Source of the DNA: Rheinheimera sp. 4Y26
Lineage (GTDB): Bacteria > Pseudomonadota > Gammaproteobacteria > Enterobacterales > Alteromonadaceae
Assembly: GCF_025245835.1 (NCBI RefSeq)
Contig: NZ_JAOBWS010000002.1
Span: forward strand, 1-64,000
Direction: 5' to 3'
DNA length: 64,000 bases
Of the stretch, positions 44,401 through 52,728 are shown piece by piece. A model generated the notes under the pieces. That model saw only the letters and a list, made by a program, of their open reading frames with translations, did no database searches and had not been told where the DNA came from. The number at the start of each line of letters is the position of its first letter. The stretch's first letter is position 1. Made by a program: the position numbers and the translations under genes.

Positions 44401-45948
44401 CTACTGTAAATCAGGATAAGCGTCGCGGATGGCAATAAATTCATCCAGATGACTCAGCAGAATATCCACCAGTACAGGGTCAAACTGTTTGCCTTTTTCT
44501 TCGGCTAAATATTGCAGCACTTTGGGCATTGGCCAGGCTTCTTTATAACAACGTTCACTGGCCAGCGCGTCAAAAACGTCGGCCAGCGCGGTAATACGGC
44601 CGGCAATATCAATTTCTTCACCGGCTAAACCCCGTGGATAACCCTTGCCGTCCCAGCGCTCGTGGTGTTCATAGGCAATAATGGCGCCTTGCTGCAAAAT
44701 TTCATTCTGTGATTTTTGCAAAATCTGATAACCAATCTCAGCATGCTGACGCATGATCTCCCACTCGGCGGCGTCGTGTTTGCCCGGTTTATTCAGAATA
44801 TGATCCGGAATGGCAATTTTACCGACATCGTGTAAAGGCGAGGCTAGTTTGATTTTTTCGGCGTCGTAGTTGGATAAACCATATTTCAGCGCCAGTAAAA
44901 AACTGAAGTTGGCCACCCGTTTTACGTGGCTACCGGTTTCTTTTGATCGTTTTTCTACCGCTTCACCCAAAATATAAGACAGTTCACGCTGGCTTTCTTT
45001 AATCAGCTCTCTGAGCCTGATATTTTCATAAGCCACGGCAATATTGCTGGCAAAATAACTGAGCAGATGATGATCAACCTGATCAAACTTGCTGTCTTTA
45101 CTGACGTACAACAGGTTTTCCAGACCACGGCTGGTGGTGAAATAACCAACAAAATAATCGTCACCATGGAAGGTGTGTTTCAGTTGATGCACTTTTTTCA
45201 GCCGCTCTACCACATCGTCCGGCAGATTGTGATCGGGGGCGGTGTCCTGGCCTGTTGCAGCTATCACATCCAGCTGCAGTTGTTGCTGGCGCGGGTCGCC
45301 GGTGGCGGCACAACAATAAATCTGCTGATGATCAAGCCCCAGTAAATGTGCGGCCTGCGCCAGAATATTAGAGGCAAATTCGGTCAGGCTTTCACATTCA
45401 AGAAAACTGACAGTAGAACCGATAATTTTTTCCAGGCCTTTTTTATTGTCATCAATAATGCAAATGTCGCGGTAGGAACGTAACGACGAATACAACAGAG
45501 TTTTCAGTTTAATGGCGGTGACTTCGGTTTTATTTTTATAGTCGTTAATGTCGTAATCGCGGATCACACTTTCTTCCGGCGCCTCACCAGGTTGACCGGT
45601 ACGCAAAATCAGCCGGATTTGATGTTGATTCAGCTCAGAGCGGATGGTTTTGATGAGATCCAGCCCCGCATGATTGGTTTCCATCACTACGTCAATAATG
45701 GCAACGGCAATATTGGGGTTGGTCTGTAATACAGCACGCGCCTCACGGGCGCTGTACACATGAATAAGTTCTACATTGCGGTGTTCAAACTGAAATCCAC
45801 GCAGCACCAGACTGGTGATTTGATGAATGCTTTCGTCATCATCCACAATCAGTACCTGCCATGGTTTTTGACCGGTTACAGATGGGGCCGTTTCAGTTGC
45901 CCAACTGATGGCAGTGTCCTGACTGAATAAAAAGTCTTGGTTGCTCAT
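44401..45948 (-). CDS. Response regulator with DUF3369 and HD-GYP domains
   Basis: A 515-residue cyclic-di-GMP phosphodiesterase-type regulator. The receiver domain (about 30-150) has the acidic cluster VDDDE (36-38) and the phosphoacceptor Asp86 in AIIDVVME. A DUF3369 sensor-like region (about 160-330) and an HD-GYP domain (about 340-500) follow. The catalytic motifs SPLHDVGKIAIPD and HHERWDGKGYPRGL are complete, so hydrolysis is likely. No histidine kinase is adjacent. The gene is single and ends before an AT-rich gap. Confidence 0.92.
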   Translation of the reverse strand: MSNQDFLFSQDTAISWATETAPSVTGQKPWQVLIVDDDESIHQITSLVLRGFQFEHRNVELIHVYSAREARAVLQTNPNIAVAIIDVVMETNHAGLDLIKTIRSELNQHQIRLILRTGQPGEAPEESVIRDYDINDYKNKTEVTAIKLKTLLYSSLRSYRDICIIDDNKKGLEKIIGSTVSFLECESLTEFASNILAQAAHLLGLDHQQIYCCAATGDPRQQQLQLDVIAATGQDTAPDHNLPDDVVERLKKVHQLKHTFHGDDYFVGYFTTSRGLENLLYVSKDSKFDQVDHHLLSYFASNIAVAYENIRLRELIKESQRELSYILGEAVEKRSKETGSHVKRVANFSFLLALKYGLSNYDAEKIKLASPLHDVGKIAIPDHILNKPGKHDAAEWEIMRQHAEIGYQILQKSQNEILQQGAIIAYEHHERWDGKGYPRGLAGEEIDIAGRITALADVFDALASERCYKEAWPMPKVLQYLAEEKGKQFDPVLVDILLSHLDEFIAIRDAYPDLQ

Positions 45949-46031
45949 AGGCTCAGCTCAATACAATGTTCAGGTTAACTATGGCTGACAATTAACATAT
46001 TGGCAGCTGTTGTATCGCAGAAAAATGGTTT

Positions 46032-46418
46032 TCAGCGATTTTCCAGTGATTCCAGTTCGATATTAATAGCGTGACAGGAGATCTGAATTTCATATAACGA
46101 AATCAACAGGCTTAACATCAGGCAGACTAAACTGGCACCAAAACACCATTGACCGGCCAGGGTCCAGTTTAAAAATAAACTGAACATCGACAAAGTACAA
46201 AGTACAAAACTAATCACCCCCCAGCGCTGCATCGAGCGGATCAGCACAATACGCTGACGCAGATTTTCAATTTGTCTTTTTGCTAAGTCCCGCACCTGAT
46301 CGCCTTCGCGTTCGTTCAGCTGGCGGATCAGTTGAGCTAACACCAGAAACCTGTTGGTATAAGCCAGCAGCAATAACGAGATGGCAGGAAATAACAAAGC
46401 CGGGGTGGTGAGGGTCAT
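46032..46418 (-). CDS. DUF2721 family membrane protein
   Basis: A 128-residue inner-membrane protein with three hydrophobic segments (about 6-24, 73-92 and 95-113) and a charged stretch between the first two (RQLNEREGDQVRDLAKRQIENLRQR), the hallmark of the DUF2721 family. The function is unknown. It lies between the HD-GYP regulator and divergent marC. Confidence 0.82.
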   Translation of the reverse strand: MTLTTPALLFPAISLLLLAYTNRFLVLAQLIRQLNEREGDQVRDLAKRQIENLRQRIVLIRSMQRWGVISFVLCTLSMFSLFLNWTLAGQWCFGASLVCLMLSLLISLYEIQISCHAINIELESLENR

Positions 46419-46537
46419 GTGTCTGCTCCAATGGTGCTTAACTTTGCAGCTAAATCACTGCAACAATTTGATTCGCTTGAAATCTGAACTCATATTACAC
46501 TGACTTCAGCCAAATAAAACCGCCCCGGAGGTGCAGC

Positions 46538-47134
46538 ATGGCCGTTGATTTATGGAGTGCGATGCTGACATTGTTTTTGATCATGGACCCTTTAGGCAAT
46601 CTGCCGATTGTGGTGGCTATTTTAAAAGACTTAAAACCCGAGCGCCGCCGTATCGTTTTAATCCGTGAACTTATTTTGTCGCTGATTATTTTATTAATGT
46701 TTTTATACGGTGGGCAGAGCTTTTTGGCCCTGCTTGGGGTCAAAGAAGAAGCGGTTAGTATTGCTGGTGGTATTATCCTGTTTTTAATCGCCATCCGGAT
46801 GATTTTCCCGCCGCCGGGTGGTGTGGCCGGGTTAAAAGAAGGTGAAGAACCTTTTTTATTTCCGCTGGCCGTGCCGATGATTGCCGGGCCTTCTATTCTG
46901 GCTGCACTTATTTTGCTGGCTAACCAGCAACCCGGTCAGATGATGGACTGGACCCTGGCTTTGGTGGGGGCCTGGCTGGTGAGTTCAGCCATTTTATTAT
47001 TTGCGCCTATGCTGCACAGAGTGCTGGGCGAACGTGGTCTGACCGCGATGGAAAGATTAATGGGTATGATTTTAGTGATAATTGCAGTACAAATGTTGTT
47101 AAATGGCATCAGCCATTATTTTAAATGGGATTAA
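46538..47134 (+). CDS. MarC/YhgN-family integral membrane protein
   Basis: A 198-residue protein with about six membrane helices. LFLIMDPLGNLPIVVAILKD at the start and FLFPLAVPMIAGPSILAALI in the middle are signature segments of the MarC family. A role in multiple antibiotic resistance was proposed for MarC but not sustained, so function is open. A perfect GGAGGT ribosome site precedes the ATG. The next gene starts three bases after its stop. Confidence 0.9.
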   Translation: MAVDLWSAMLTLFLIMDPLGNLPIVVAILKDLKPERRRIVLIRELILSLIILLMFLYGGQSFLALLGVKEEAVSIAGGIILFLIAIRMIFPPPGGVAGLKEGEEPFLFPLAVPMIAGPSILAALILLANQQPGQMMDWTLALVGAWLVSSAILLFAPMLHRVLGERGLTAMERLMGMILVIIAVQMLLNGISHYFKWD

Positions 47135-47137
47135 CAG

Positions 47138-48679
47138 ATGCAAGCCGTCGTAAAAAATAACACAGAGCAAAGTGAACAGACTCTGGTCCAAACCGCACAA
47201 CAACAACTTGAAACCGCACTGGTAGATTTTTCCGGTCAGTTATTAAGTCAACAACAACAATTGCTGGAACAGCTGACCGCCTCTGTGCGTCAGCAGGTTG
47301 AACAGCAGTGGCAACAAAAATTAGAACAACAACAGTTGCAACTGCATTCACAACAAAGCGCCGCTGATGGTGCCAGTGCCCAGCAGCAACAGCTGGAAGC
47401 TGAGTGTAGTGCGCTGAAACAGCAGCTGACTGCAGCAGAAAAGCAGCAAAAGCAAAGCCAGCAACAGCTCAGGCAGTTTCAGGATGAAAAAGAAGAAGCG
47501 CTGGCTGCGATGCAGCGCCTAGCTGTGCAGCTCAAACAAAGCCAGGACGATTTTAAAGCGGAAAAATACCGGGTGCTGGAGCTGGAAAAACAGCAACAAC
47601 AAGCCAGCGAGTCAGGTAACCAATTGCTGGAAAGCGCCTTACATCAGGTCACCTCAGAGCGTGATGCGCTGCAGCTGCAAATTCAGCAGCTGCGCACCGA
47701 ATTGCAGGATGCCCAGTTGCAGCAGGCCAGTGTCACCAGTCAGTGGCAACAACAGCTGGATAAACAACAGCAGCACAATACCCAGTTAAAAGCTGAGCTG
47801 ACACAACATCAGCAGGCATTGGCTGAAGCACAACAACAACATTCGCTACTGGTGCAGAAGCTGGCGCAGACCGAGGCCAGTTTAGAACAACTGCAGCAAC
47901 AGCAGAGTGAGCAGGCCGGCAATCTGTCGCAGCAGCTGGCAGAGCGCGACGCGCAACTGCTGGCTGCGCAGCAGCAATTACAGACTGCAGAGCAGAAGTT
48001 ACAGCAGGCAACAGCGCAACAACTGGCGTTGCAACAACAGCTGGATCAGCAGCAACAACAAACCAGTGCCTTGTGGGCTGCGCAACAACAAACCGCCGAA
48101 GAAACCCTGCAACAGGCATTGGCACAACAAGCCACAAGCCATCAGCAGGAAATGGCGCAACTGCAGCAGCAGCTCGATCAATACCAGCAACAGGTGAATG
48201 CAATGGCTGTGCAGCTGAATCAAATCACTGTGATTGATCAGCAACTGCAGCAGGAACTGAAAATCCGCTTGCAGCAATTTGAACAGCTGGAACAGGAAAA
48301 ACAGCAGCTCAGTGCCAGCCTGGCCGAACAGCAACATCAGCAGCAGTCAGCTTCTGCCGAACTGACCCAGGCCGCCGCCGCGCTGGCCGACACCCGACAA
48401 CAATTGCTGGCGTTACAGGAAAAAGAGCAGGAATGGTCGGCCTTACAGCATAAATTGGAAAGTCAGTTATTCCGTGCTCAGACCCGGCAGCAGGCGCTGG
48501 AGGAGCGGCAACAAAATGAAGGCGATCAGTCCAGAGAAACCATCAGAGTGTTGCGTCAGCAGCTGCAGCAGCTGGAGCAGGACAGTCTGCAACAACAGCA
48601 GACGCTGGAGCAGCAGCTGACCGAATACCGGCTTAAGTTTGAGTATGCCCAGCGTCAGCTCAATGCAACTTCAGGTTGA
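47138..48679 (+). CDS. Glutamine-rich coiled-coil protein
   Basis: A 513-residue protein that is almost wholly a coiled coil, with glutamine making up roughly a third of residues by eye, arranged in heptad-like repeats with Leu, Ala and Glu. There is no signal peptide, no membrane helix and no globular domain, and no family is recognisable because composition dominates. Codons are mixed CAA and CAG, so this is not a simple microsatellite. It starts three bases after marC and is probably co-transcribed; a structural or scaffolding role is the only guess sequence allows. Confidence 0.75.
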   Translation: MQAVVKNNTEQSEQTLVQTAQQQLETALVDFSGQLLSQQQQLLEQLTASVRQQVEQQWQQKLEQQQLQLHSQQSAADGASAQQQQLEAECSALKQQLTAAEKQQKQSQQQLRQFQDEKEEALAAMQRLAVQLKQSQDDFKAEKYRVLELEKQQQQASESGNQLLESALHQVTSERDALQLQIQQLRTELQDAQLQQASVTSQWQQQLDKQQQHNTQLKAELTQHQQALAEAQQQHSLLVQKLAQTEASLEQLQQQQSEQAGNLSQQLAERDAQLLAAQQQLQTAEQKLQQATAQQLALQQQLDQQQQQTSALWAAQQQTAEETLQQALAQQATSHQQEMAQLQQQLDQYQQQVNAMAVQLNQITVIDQQLQQELKIRLQQFEQLEQEKQQLSASLAEQQHQQQSASAELTQAAAALADTRQQLLALQEKEQEWSALQHKLESQLFRAQTRQQALEERQQNEGDQSRETIRVLRQQLQQLEQDSLQQQQTLEQQLTEYRLKFEYAQRQLNATSG

Positions 48680-48774
48680 ACCGGCCTTGATGCTGGTTCT
48701 GCATGTCTGCCTTGTGTATCATAGCTGCCCTGAAACAGCCCTCAGGGCAACCGCTTGTCAGATAAGAGAATTGC

Positions 48775-49392
48775 ATGAATTCAAAAGCCAATAATTTCCA
48801 GCGCATGCGTGATTTAAGCTTCTATCAGCAAGGCGCTGTGGCGGCCACTTTGCTGGAAAGAATGATCCCAAGTTATCAGCTGTTTGCCGAAGTCACCTCT
48901 TTTGGTGATGCGGCTTTACCACGCCATGTACTGGATTTGGTCTGGGAATGGCTGCAGGTAAAAAGAGCCAAAATTAACTTTGACCGTTTGCAGGAAGAGC
49001 TGGAACTGGTAACCCCTGAAGTCAGTCATTTTGATATTTTTGGTGTTTATCCGGCGTTGGATGCCATTACCGCGCTGGATATGATGCTCAGCGGCATTAC
49101 CCAGCAAGACAGCACTGAATTTATTAATGTAGCCAAAATCTCTCAGGCATCGGTCGCACGGCTGATCGAACATGAATCGGCTGATTTGGATATCACCTCG
49201 GAAGCCGAGCTGAAAAAGGTGGTACGCGAGCACGAACTGATGTGCTACGAAATGGATTGTCTGGCTGAATTGATTGATATCTGTAGTGAAATCAGCGAGT
49301 TTGGCCGTACTGAAGTTCAAAAGTTAAAAGGCTGGGTGGCAGAGCAGGGGGTCACTAACCTTGGCATGGAACTAAACCCGGCGCAAAGTTAA
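48775..49392 (+). CDS. yjaG: YjaG family protein (DUF416)
   Basis: A 205-residue cytoplasmic protein of the DUF416/YjaG family, conserved in gammaproteobacteria and helical throughout. LPRHVLDLVWEWLQVKRAKI, HFDIFGVYPALDAITALDMM and VARLIEHE are family segments. The function is unknown (in E. coli yjaG lies next to hupA). It begins 95 bases after the coiled-coil gene and probably has its own promoter. Confidence 0.88.
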   Translation: MNSKANNFQRMRDLSFYQQGAVAATLLERMIPSYQLFAEVTSFGDAALPRHVLDLVWEWLQVKRAKINFDRLQEELELVTPEVSHFDIFGVYPALDAITALDMMLSGITQQDSTEFINVAKISQASVARLIEHESADLDITSEAELKKVVREHELMCYEMDCLAELIDICSEISEFGRTEVQKLKGWVAEQGVTNLGMELNPAQS

Positions 49393-49402
49393 CACCTGCG
49401 CC

Positions 49403-49427
49403 GTCACCGGAGCCATGCTCCGGTGAC
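49403..49427. terminator. Hairpin after yjaG
   Basis: A perfect 11-base stem GTCACCGGAGC / GCTCCGGTGAC around CAT, 10 bases after the stop codon. It has no T-run, so it is perhaps an mRNA 3' stabiliser or Rho-assisted. Confidence 0.55.
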
Positions 49428-49720
49428 AAAGTGTGACATCTCAATATTTATGCTGCTGTCGTTTTTGTGTTGTCGCAAACAGCTGCAATGCAAAGTCGCA
49501 AAAACAACCCTTCTTTATGCGGGGCAACTCCGCTGTAAACTTGCTGCCGATAGTTTCAGGCCGACACATTCGATTCCTGTACCGCAGTTCTAACCGACTA
49601 AAGCAGCCACTTTGATACGCATTTTTTTATTGTTGTTCCAGCCACCTCGAACTTATGAATCAACTGTTTAAAAATCAGGAAAAATGTACCTTTTTGTGAT
49701 TTTTATGCGTCAAAATGTTT

Positions 49721-49742
49721 TACAATAAATTTTCACATTGTA
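49721..49742. promoter_or_regulatory. Inverted repeat, candidate activator (enhancer) site
   Basis: TACAAT and ATTGTA separated by ten AT-rich bases, centred about 88 bases upstream of the start site predicted from the sigma-54 element. That is a normal position for a sigma-54 activator such as PrsR, but the assignment is a guess. Confidence 0.3.
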
Positions 49743-49793
49743 GTTTATCTTATTTTATATGTTTTAAATCAATGATTTAAAGTTAAAAATAGT

Positions 49794-49809
49794 TGGCCTT
49801 ATTTTTGCT
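49794..49809 (+). promoter_or_regulatory. Sigma-54 (RpoN) promoter for the PEP-CTERM-like gene
   Basis: TGGC (GG at -24) and TTGCT (GC at -12) occur with the correct spacing of the TGGCAC-N5-TTGCW consensus; only the two bases after TGGC deviate. A start near 49820 would give a 125-base leader. A second, poorer match (TGGCAC-N5-TTGGT) lies at 49899-49914. Confidence 0.55.
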
Positions 49810-49944
49810 AATAGAGCGCAGCGCAGGATGATTGGAGGCTGACATAAAACGGTTAAGTCAGACTCTGGCTGCAATACCTGCGACCCGGTCAGCACTGCTG
49901 GCACATTGCTTGGTGTAATTCAAAAAGTTCTGGAGAACTTCAAC

Positions 49945-50571
49945 ATGACGTATAACTTTGGGAAATTGTTTGCTGGTTTTGCCGCTGCGATCGCTTTAAT
50001 GTCTTCTGCTGCTATGGCTGCGCCAATCACTGATGTGCAGGAATACGGCAACAACAGCGCAACTGAATATTTTGTTGATTCTGATGGCAATAAATACAAC
50101 CAGCCGTTTTACCGCGAGCAGAATCAGGATTGGGAGTGGATCCACAACCCACTGGCTGGTCTGTTCAGCAATATCAAACTGAGTATTTCTGCGTTTGACG
50201 TGGACTTTAACTCGGGTGAGCTGGACGCTATTTCGGTATTTGACGGTACTTCATGGCTGAGCCTGGGTTACCTGGCCGGCGCAAGCGACATCTGGGCTTT
50301 TACTGATTTTGATTTAACTGGTTATAGCTGGGCACAAAGCCAGGTAAATGCCGGTTTAAAAGTACGGATGAATATTGACCAGAACAACGCTGGCTGGTTA
50401 GTCACTTTAGGTAAAGCAACCTTAACCGTAAACGGTGGTGACTTAGCTTGTGTACCAACACCGGGTGTTCCTTGTACTCAGATCACGGTTTCTGAGCCAG
50501 GTGTATTTGGTCTGTTCGGTCTGGCATTTGCCGGTCTGATGCTGCGTCGCAGAAAAGCCAACAAAGCTTAA
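49945..50571 (+). CDS. Exported protein with PEP-CTERM-like sorting signal
   Basis: A 208-residue secreted protein. It has a signal peptide (cleavage after AMAA near residue 25), a beta-rich central domain with IKLSISAFDVDFNSGELDAI and FDLTGYSWAQSQVNAGLKV, and a C-terminal tripartite signal VSEPGVFGLFGLAFAGLML followed by RRRK, i.e. PEP-like motif, membrane helix and basic tail. Such tails are processed by an exosortase during export to the surface or matrix; none is encoded in the window. The ATG at 49945 with TGGAGAA is preferred over a frame opening at 49906. A sigma-54 promoter lies upstream, consistent with PrsK/PrsR-RpoN control known for this class. Confidence 0.8.
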   Translation: MTYNFGKLFAGFAAAIALMSSAAMAAPITDVQEYGNNSATEYFVDSDGNKYNQPFYREQNQDWEWIHNPLAGLFSNIKLSISAFDVDFNSGELDAISVFDGTSWLSLGYLAGASDIWAFTDFDLTGYSWAQSQVNAGLKVRMNIDQNNAGWLVTLGKATLTVNGGDLACVPTPGVPCTQITVSEPGVFGLFGLAFAGLMLRRRKANKA

Positions 50572-50576
50572 TCAAG

Positions 50577-50605
50577 CTTCAGGCGACGGTTTGCATCGCC
50601 TGAAG
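50577..50605 (+). terminator. First of two tandem hairpins after the PEP-CTERM-like gene
   Basis: A perfect 10-base stem CTTCAGGCGA / TCGCCTGAAG begins six bases after the stop codon. It is not followed by T; the real terminator is the next hairpin. Confidence 0.6.
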
Positions 50606-50610
50606 ACGAA

Positions 50611-50649
50611 AAACAAAAAGCCCGGTTCAACTGACCGGGCTTTTTGTTT
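50611..50649. terminator. Strong bidirectional terminator
   Basis: A 16-base stem AAACAAAAAGCCCGGT with its complement around TCAACTG, T-rich on both outward sides, between the PEP-CTERM-like gene and convergent rsmD. Confidence 0.94.
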
Positions 50650-50680
50650 GGTTTTTATAGGGTGGTGAGCCTGCTGCAAT

Positions 50681-51286
50681 TTATTCGGGCTGCTCGCGCT
50701 GATACAAACGATAGGCCAGCTGACCTGCGATACTTTGTTTGATGGGCCGCCAGTGAGCAGGCAACTGAGACACCGGCAGTTCTTTTTCACATTCCACATA
50801 AATCAGCGCATCGTTGCTTAACCAGGGCTGTTGTTCCAGCAAGGTGGCGCAAGGCAATAATAAATTTTGCCTAAATGGCGGGTCTAAAAACACCAAATCA
50901 TATTGCCTTTTTGGTGCCTGCTGCAGATAAACGAGGCAACTGCCCGCAATCACTTCGGCATTGTTGCACTTTAAGGTTTGCAGATGTTGTTGCAGCTGTT
51001 TTACTGCTGTTTTGTCCAGCTCCAACAGAGTGGCGAAGCTGGCGTGGCGCGACAGAGCCTCCAATGCCAGGCTGCCGCTGCCGCTGAAACAGTCCAGCAC
51101 AGTGCAGCCGGCGGTGTCCTGCATCAACCAGTTAAATAAAGTTTCTTTCACTCTGTCTGTGGTGGGTCTTAGCCCTTGTGCATTAAGCACCGGCAAACGC
51201 CGGCCGCGCCATTGACCGCTGATAATACGGACAAAACCCGGGCCATTGTGGGTAGGGGCATTTGCTGCAGGGCGACGCGCTTTCAT
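50681..51286 (-). CDS. rsmD: 16S rRNA (guanine966-N2)-methyltransferase
   Basis: Methylates G966 of 16S rRNA using SAM. Starting at the ATG at 51286 the protein has 201 residues, the normal size; the frame extends to 51610, but the additional residues are not family-like and overlap the divergent ftsY gene. Visible motifs are GFVRIISGQWRGRRLPV and RPTTDRVKETLFNWL near the N-terminus, the SAM loop VLDCFSGSGSLALEAL, and the catalytic DPPF in DLVFLDPPFRQN. It is divergent from ftsY, as in many gammaproteobacteria. Confidence 0.95.
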   Translation of the reverse strand: MKARRPAANAPTHNGPGFVRIISGQWRGRRLPVLNAQGLRPTTDRVKETLFNWLMQDTAGCTVLDCFSGSGSLALEALSRHASFATLLELDKTAVKQLQQHLQTLKCNNAEVIAGSCLVYLQQAPKRQYDLVFLDPPFRQNLLLPCATLLEQQPWLSNDALIYVECEKELPVSQLPAHWRPIKQSIAGQLAYRLYQREQPE

Positions 51287-51367
51287 CTGGTGTTTATGCC
51301 TGAATAATAAAGGTGTTAGTATAAGCGGCGATTTTACCTGAGTTTCCGTATTCTGACAGCGAACCCT

Positions 51368-52726
51368 ATGACAAAACCTAACAAACTCTTTTCCTGGCTT
51401 GGCTTTGGTAAAAAACCACAAGCGCAAGTGACAGAACAACCAGCCGCTGAATTGCCTGGCGAACAGCAGTTGGCGCAGCCAGAACCTCTTTCGGCGCAAC
51501 CGCAGCCCGCTGCACCTGAGCAGGCAACAGAAACGCCCGCAGTTGCTATCTCTGCACTGACCAGCAGCGAAGCACAGGCCGCTCAGAGTGAGCAGAGTGC
51601 ACAAAGCCATCAGATCACAGAGGTTGCTGACACTGTGCTGCAGCCTGTTTCAGCGCAGTCGGTTGCAGCAGATACAACGGCAATAAAGGCCGAAGAAAAG
51701 CTTCCGGCAGCGGAGTCTCAGGCCATCCCGGCAGAAACAGCTTTGCCGGTTGCAGCACCAGCCAGTGAGCCTTCTGCTCAGTCGCAACCCACAACAGAGA
51801 AAAAACCAGGCTTTTTTGCCAGACTCAAACAAGGCTTAAGCAAAACCAGTCAGAACCTGGGCAACGGTTTAGCCAGTTTGTTCCTCGGTAAAAAAATTGA
51901 TGACGATTTATACGAAGAGCTGGAAACCCAGTTATTAATGGCCGATGTCGGTGTGGACACCAGTCAGAAGCTGATTAAACAGCTGGTGCAACATGCCGAC
52001 CGCCGTCAGTTAAAAGACGCCGACAGCCTGTATGAAAAACTGCAGCAGGAAATGGCGGAACTGCTGGATGTGGTGGAGCAACCGCTGCAGGTTGAACACC
52101 AAGACGGTCCTTTTGTGATCTTAATGGTGGGCGTCAATGGTGTGGGTAAAACTACCACCATCGGCAAAATGGCACAGCAATTTAAACAGCAGGGCAAATC
52201 TGTGATGCTGGCAGCCGGTGACACTTTCCGTGCAGCTGCGGTTGAGCAGTTGCAGGTGTGGGGCGAGCGTAACCAAATTCCGGTGATAGCCCAGCATTCA
52301 GGTGCCGACAGTGCTTCAGTGATTTTTGATGCTTATCAGGCGGCCAAAGCGCGCAAAATTGATGTGCTGATTGCCGACACAGCAGGGCGGTTACAGAACA
52401 AAGCCCATTTAATGGAAGAGCTGAAAAAAATCGTCCGGGTGATGAAAAAAATCGACGGCGCAGCGCCACATGAAGTGATGCTGACTTTAGATGCCGGCAC
52501 TGGTCAAAATGCGTTAAGTCAGGCAAAGTTGTTCCATGAAGCTGTTGAACTGACAGGCATTTCACTGACTAAGCTGGACGGCACCGCCAAAGGCGGGGTT
52601 ATTTTTGCCATAGCCGACCAGTTTAAGTTGCCTATCCGCTATATCGGTGTGGGCGAAAGTATTGACGACCTGCGGGTGTTTAACAGCAAAGATTTTATCC
52701 GGGCTTTATTTAATAAGGAATTCTGA
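51368..52726 (+). CDS. ftsY: Signal recognition particle receptor FtsY
   Basis: SRP receptor GTPase that docks ribosome-nascent chain complexes at the inner membrane. Of 452 residues, about 1-150 form the variable, Ala/Gln/Glu-rich A domain, and the rest is the NG domain. GTPase motifs: MVGVNGVGKTTTIGKMA (P-loop), GDTFRAAAVEQL, IADTAGRLQNKAHLMEEL and LTKLDGTAKGG. It heads ftsY-ftsE-ftsX, with ftsE starting two bases after its stop. Confidence 0.97.
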   Translation: MTKPNKLFSWLGFGKKPQAQVTEQPAAELPGEQQLAQPEPLSAQPQPAAPEQATETPAVAISALTSSEAQAAQSEQSAQSHQITEVADTVLQPVSAQSVAADTTAIKAEEKLPAAESQAIPAETALPVAAPASEPSAQSQPTTEKKPGFFARLKQGLSKTSQNLGNGLASLFLGKKIDDDLYEELETQLLMADVGVDTSQKLIKQLVQHADRRQLKDADSLYEKLQQEMAELLDVVEQPLQVEHQDGPFVILMVGVNGVGKTTTIGKMAQQFKQQGKSVMLAAGDTFRAAAVEQLQVWGERNQIPVIAQHSGADSASVIFDAYQAAKARKIDVLIADTAGRLQNKAHLMEELKKIVRVMKKIDGAAPHEVMLTLDAGTGQNALSQAKLFHEAVELTGISLTKLDGTAKGGVIFAIADQFKLPIRYIGVGESIDDLRVFNSKDFIRALFNKEF

Positions 52727-52728
52727 AC

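Larger units (their letters stand above)
49393..49944. other. 552-base regulatory region of the PEP-CTERM-like gene
   Basis: Contains the yjaG hairpin, then an AT-rich stretch with an inverted repeat (49721-49742), a sigma-54-type promoter (49794-49809) and an untranslated leader of about 125 bases. I find no gene; a 60-codon frame at 49433 lacks any family feature. Confidence 0.55.

Noticed and set aside
47733-48203. 156-codon minus-strand open frame inside the Gln-rich coiled-coil gene
   Set aside because: It arises from the CAG/CAA-rich composition of the sense strand, has no ribosome site and reads as Ala/Val/Pro-rich noise.
49899-49914. TGGCAC-N5-TTGGT as sigma-54 promoter
   Set aside because: The essential GC at -12 is GG; the upstream match at 49794-49809 keeps both GG and GC with exact spacing.
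51287-51610. N-terminal extension of rsmD
   Set aside because: The extra 108 codons overlap divergent ftsY, are Cys/Arg/Leu-rich and unlike any RsmD; the ATG at 51286 gives the normal length.
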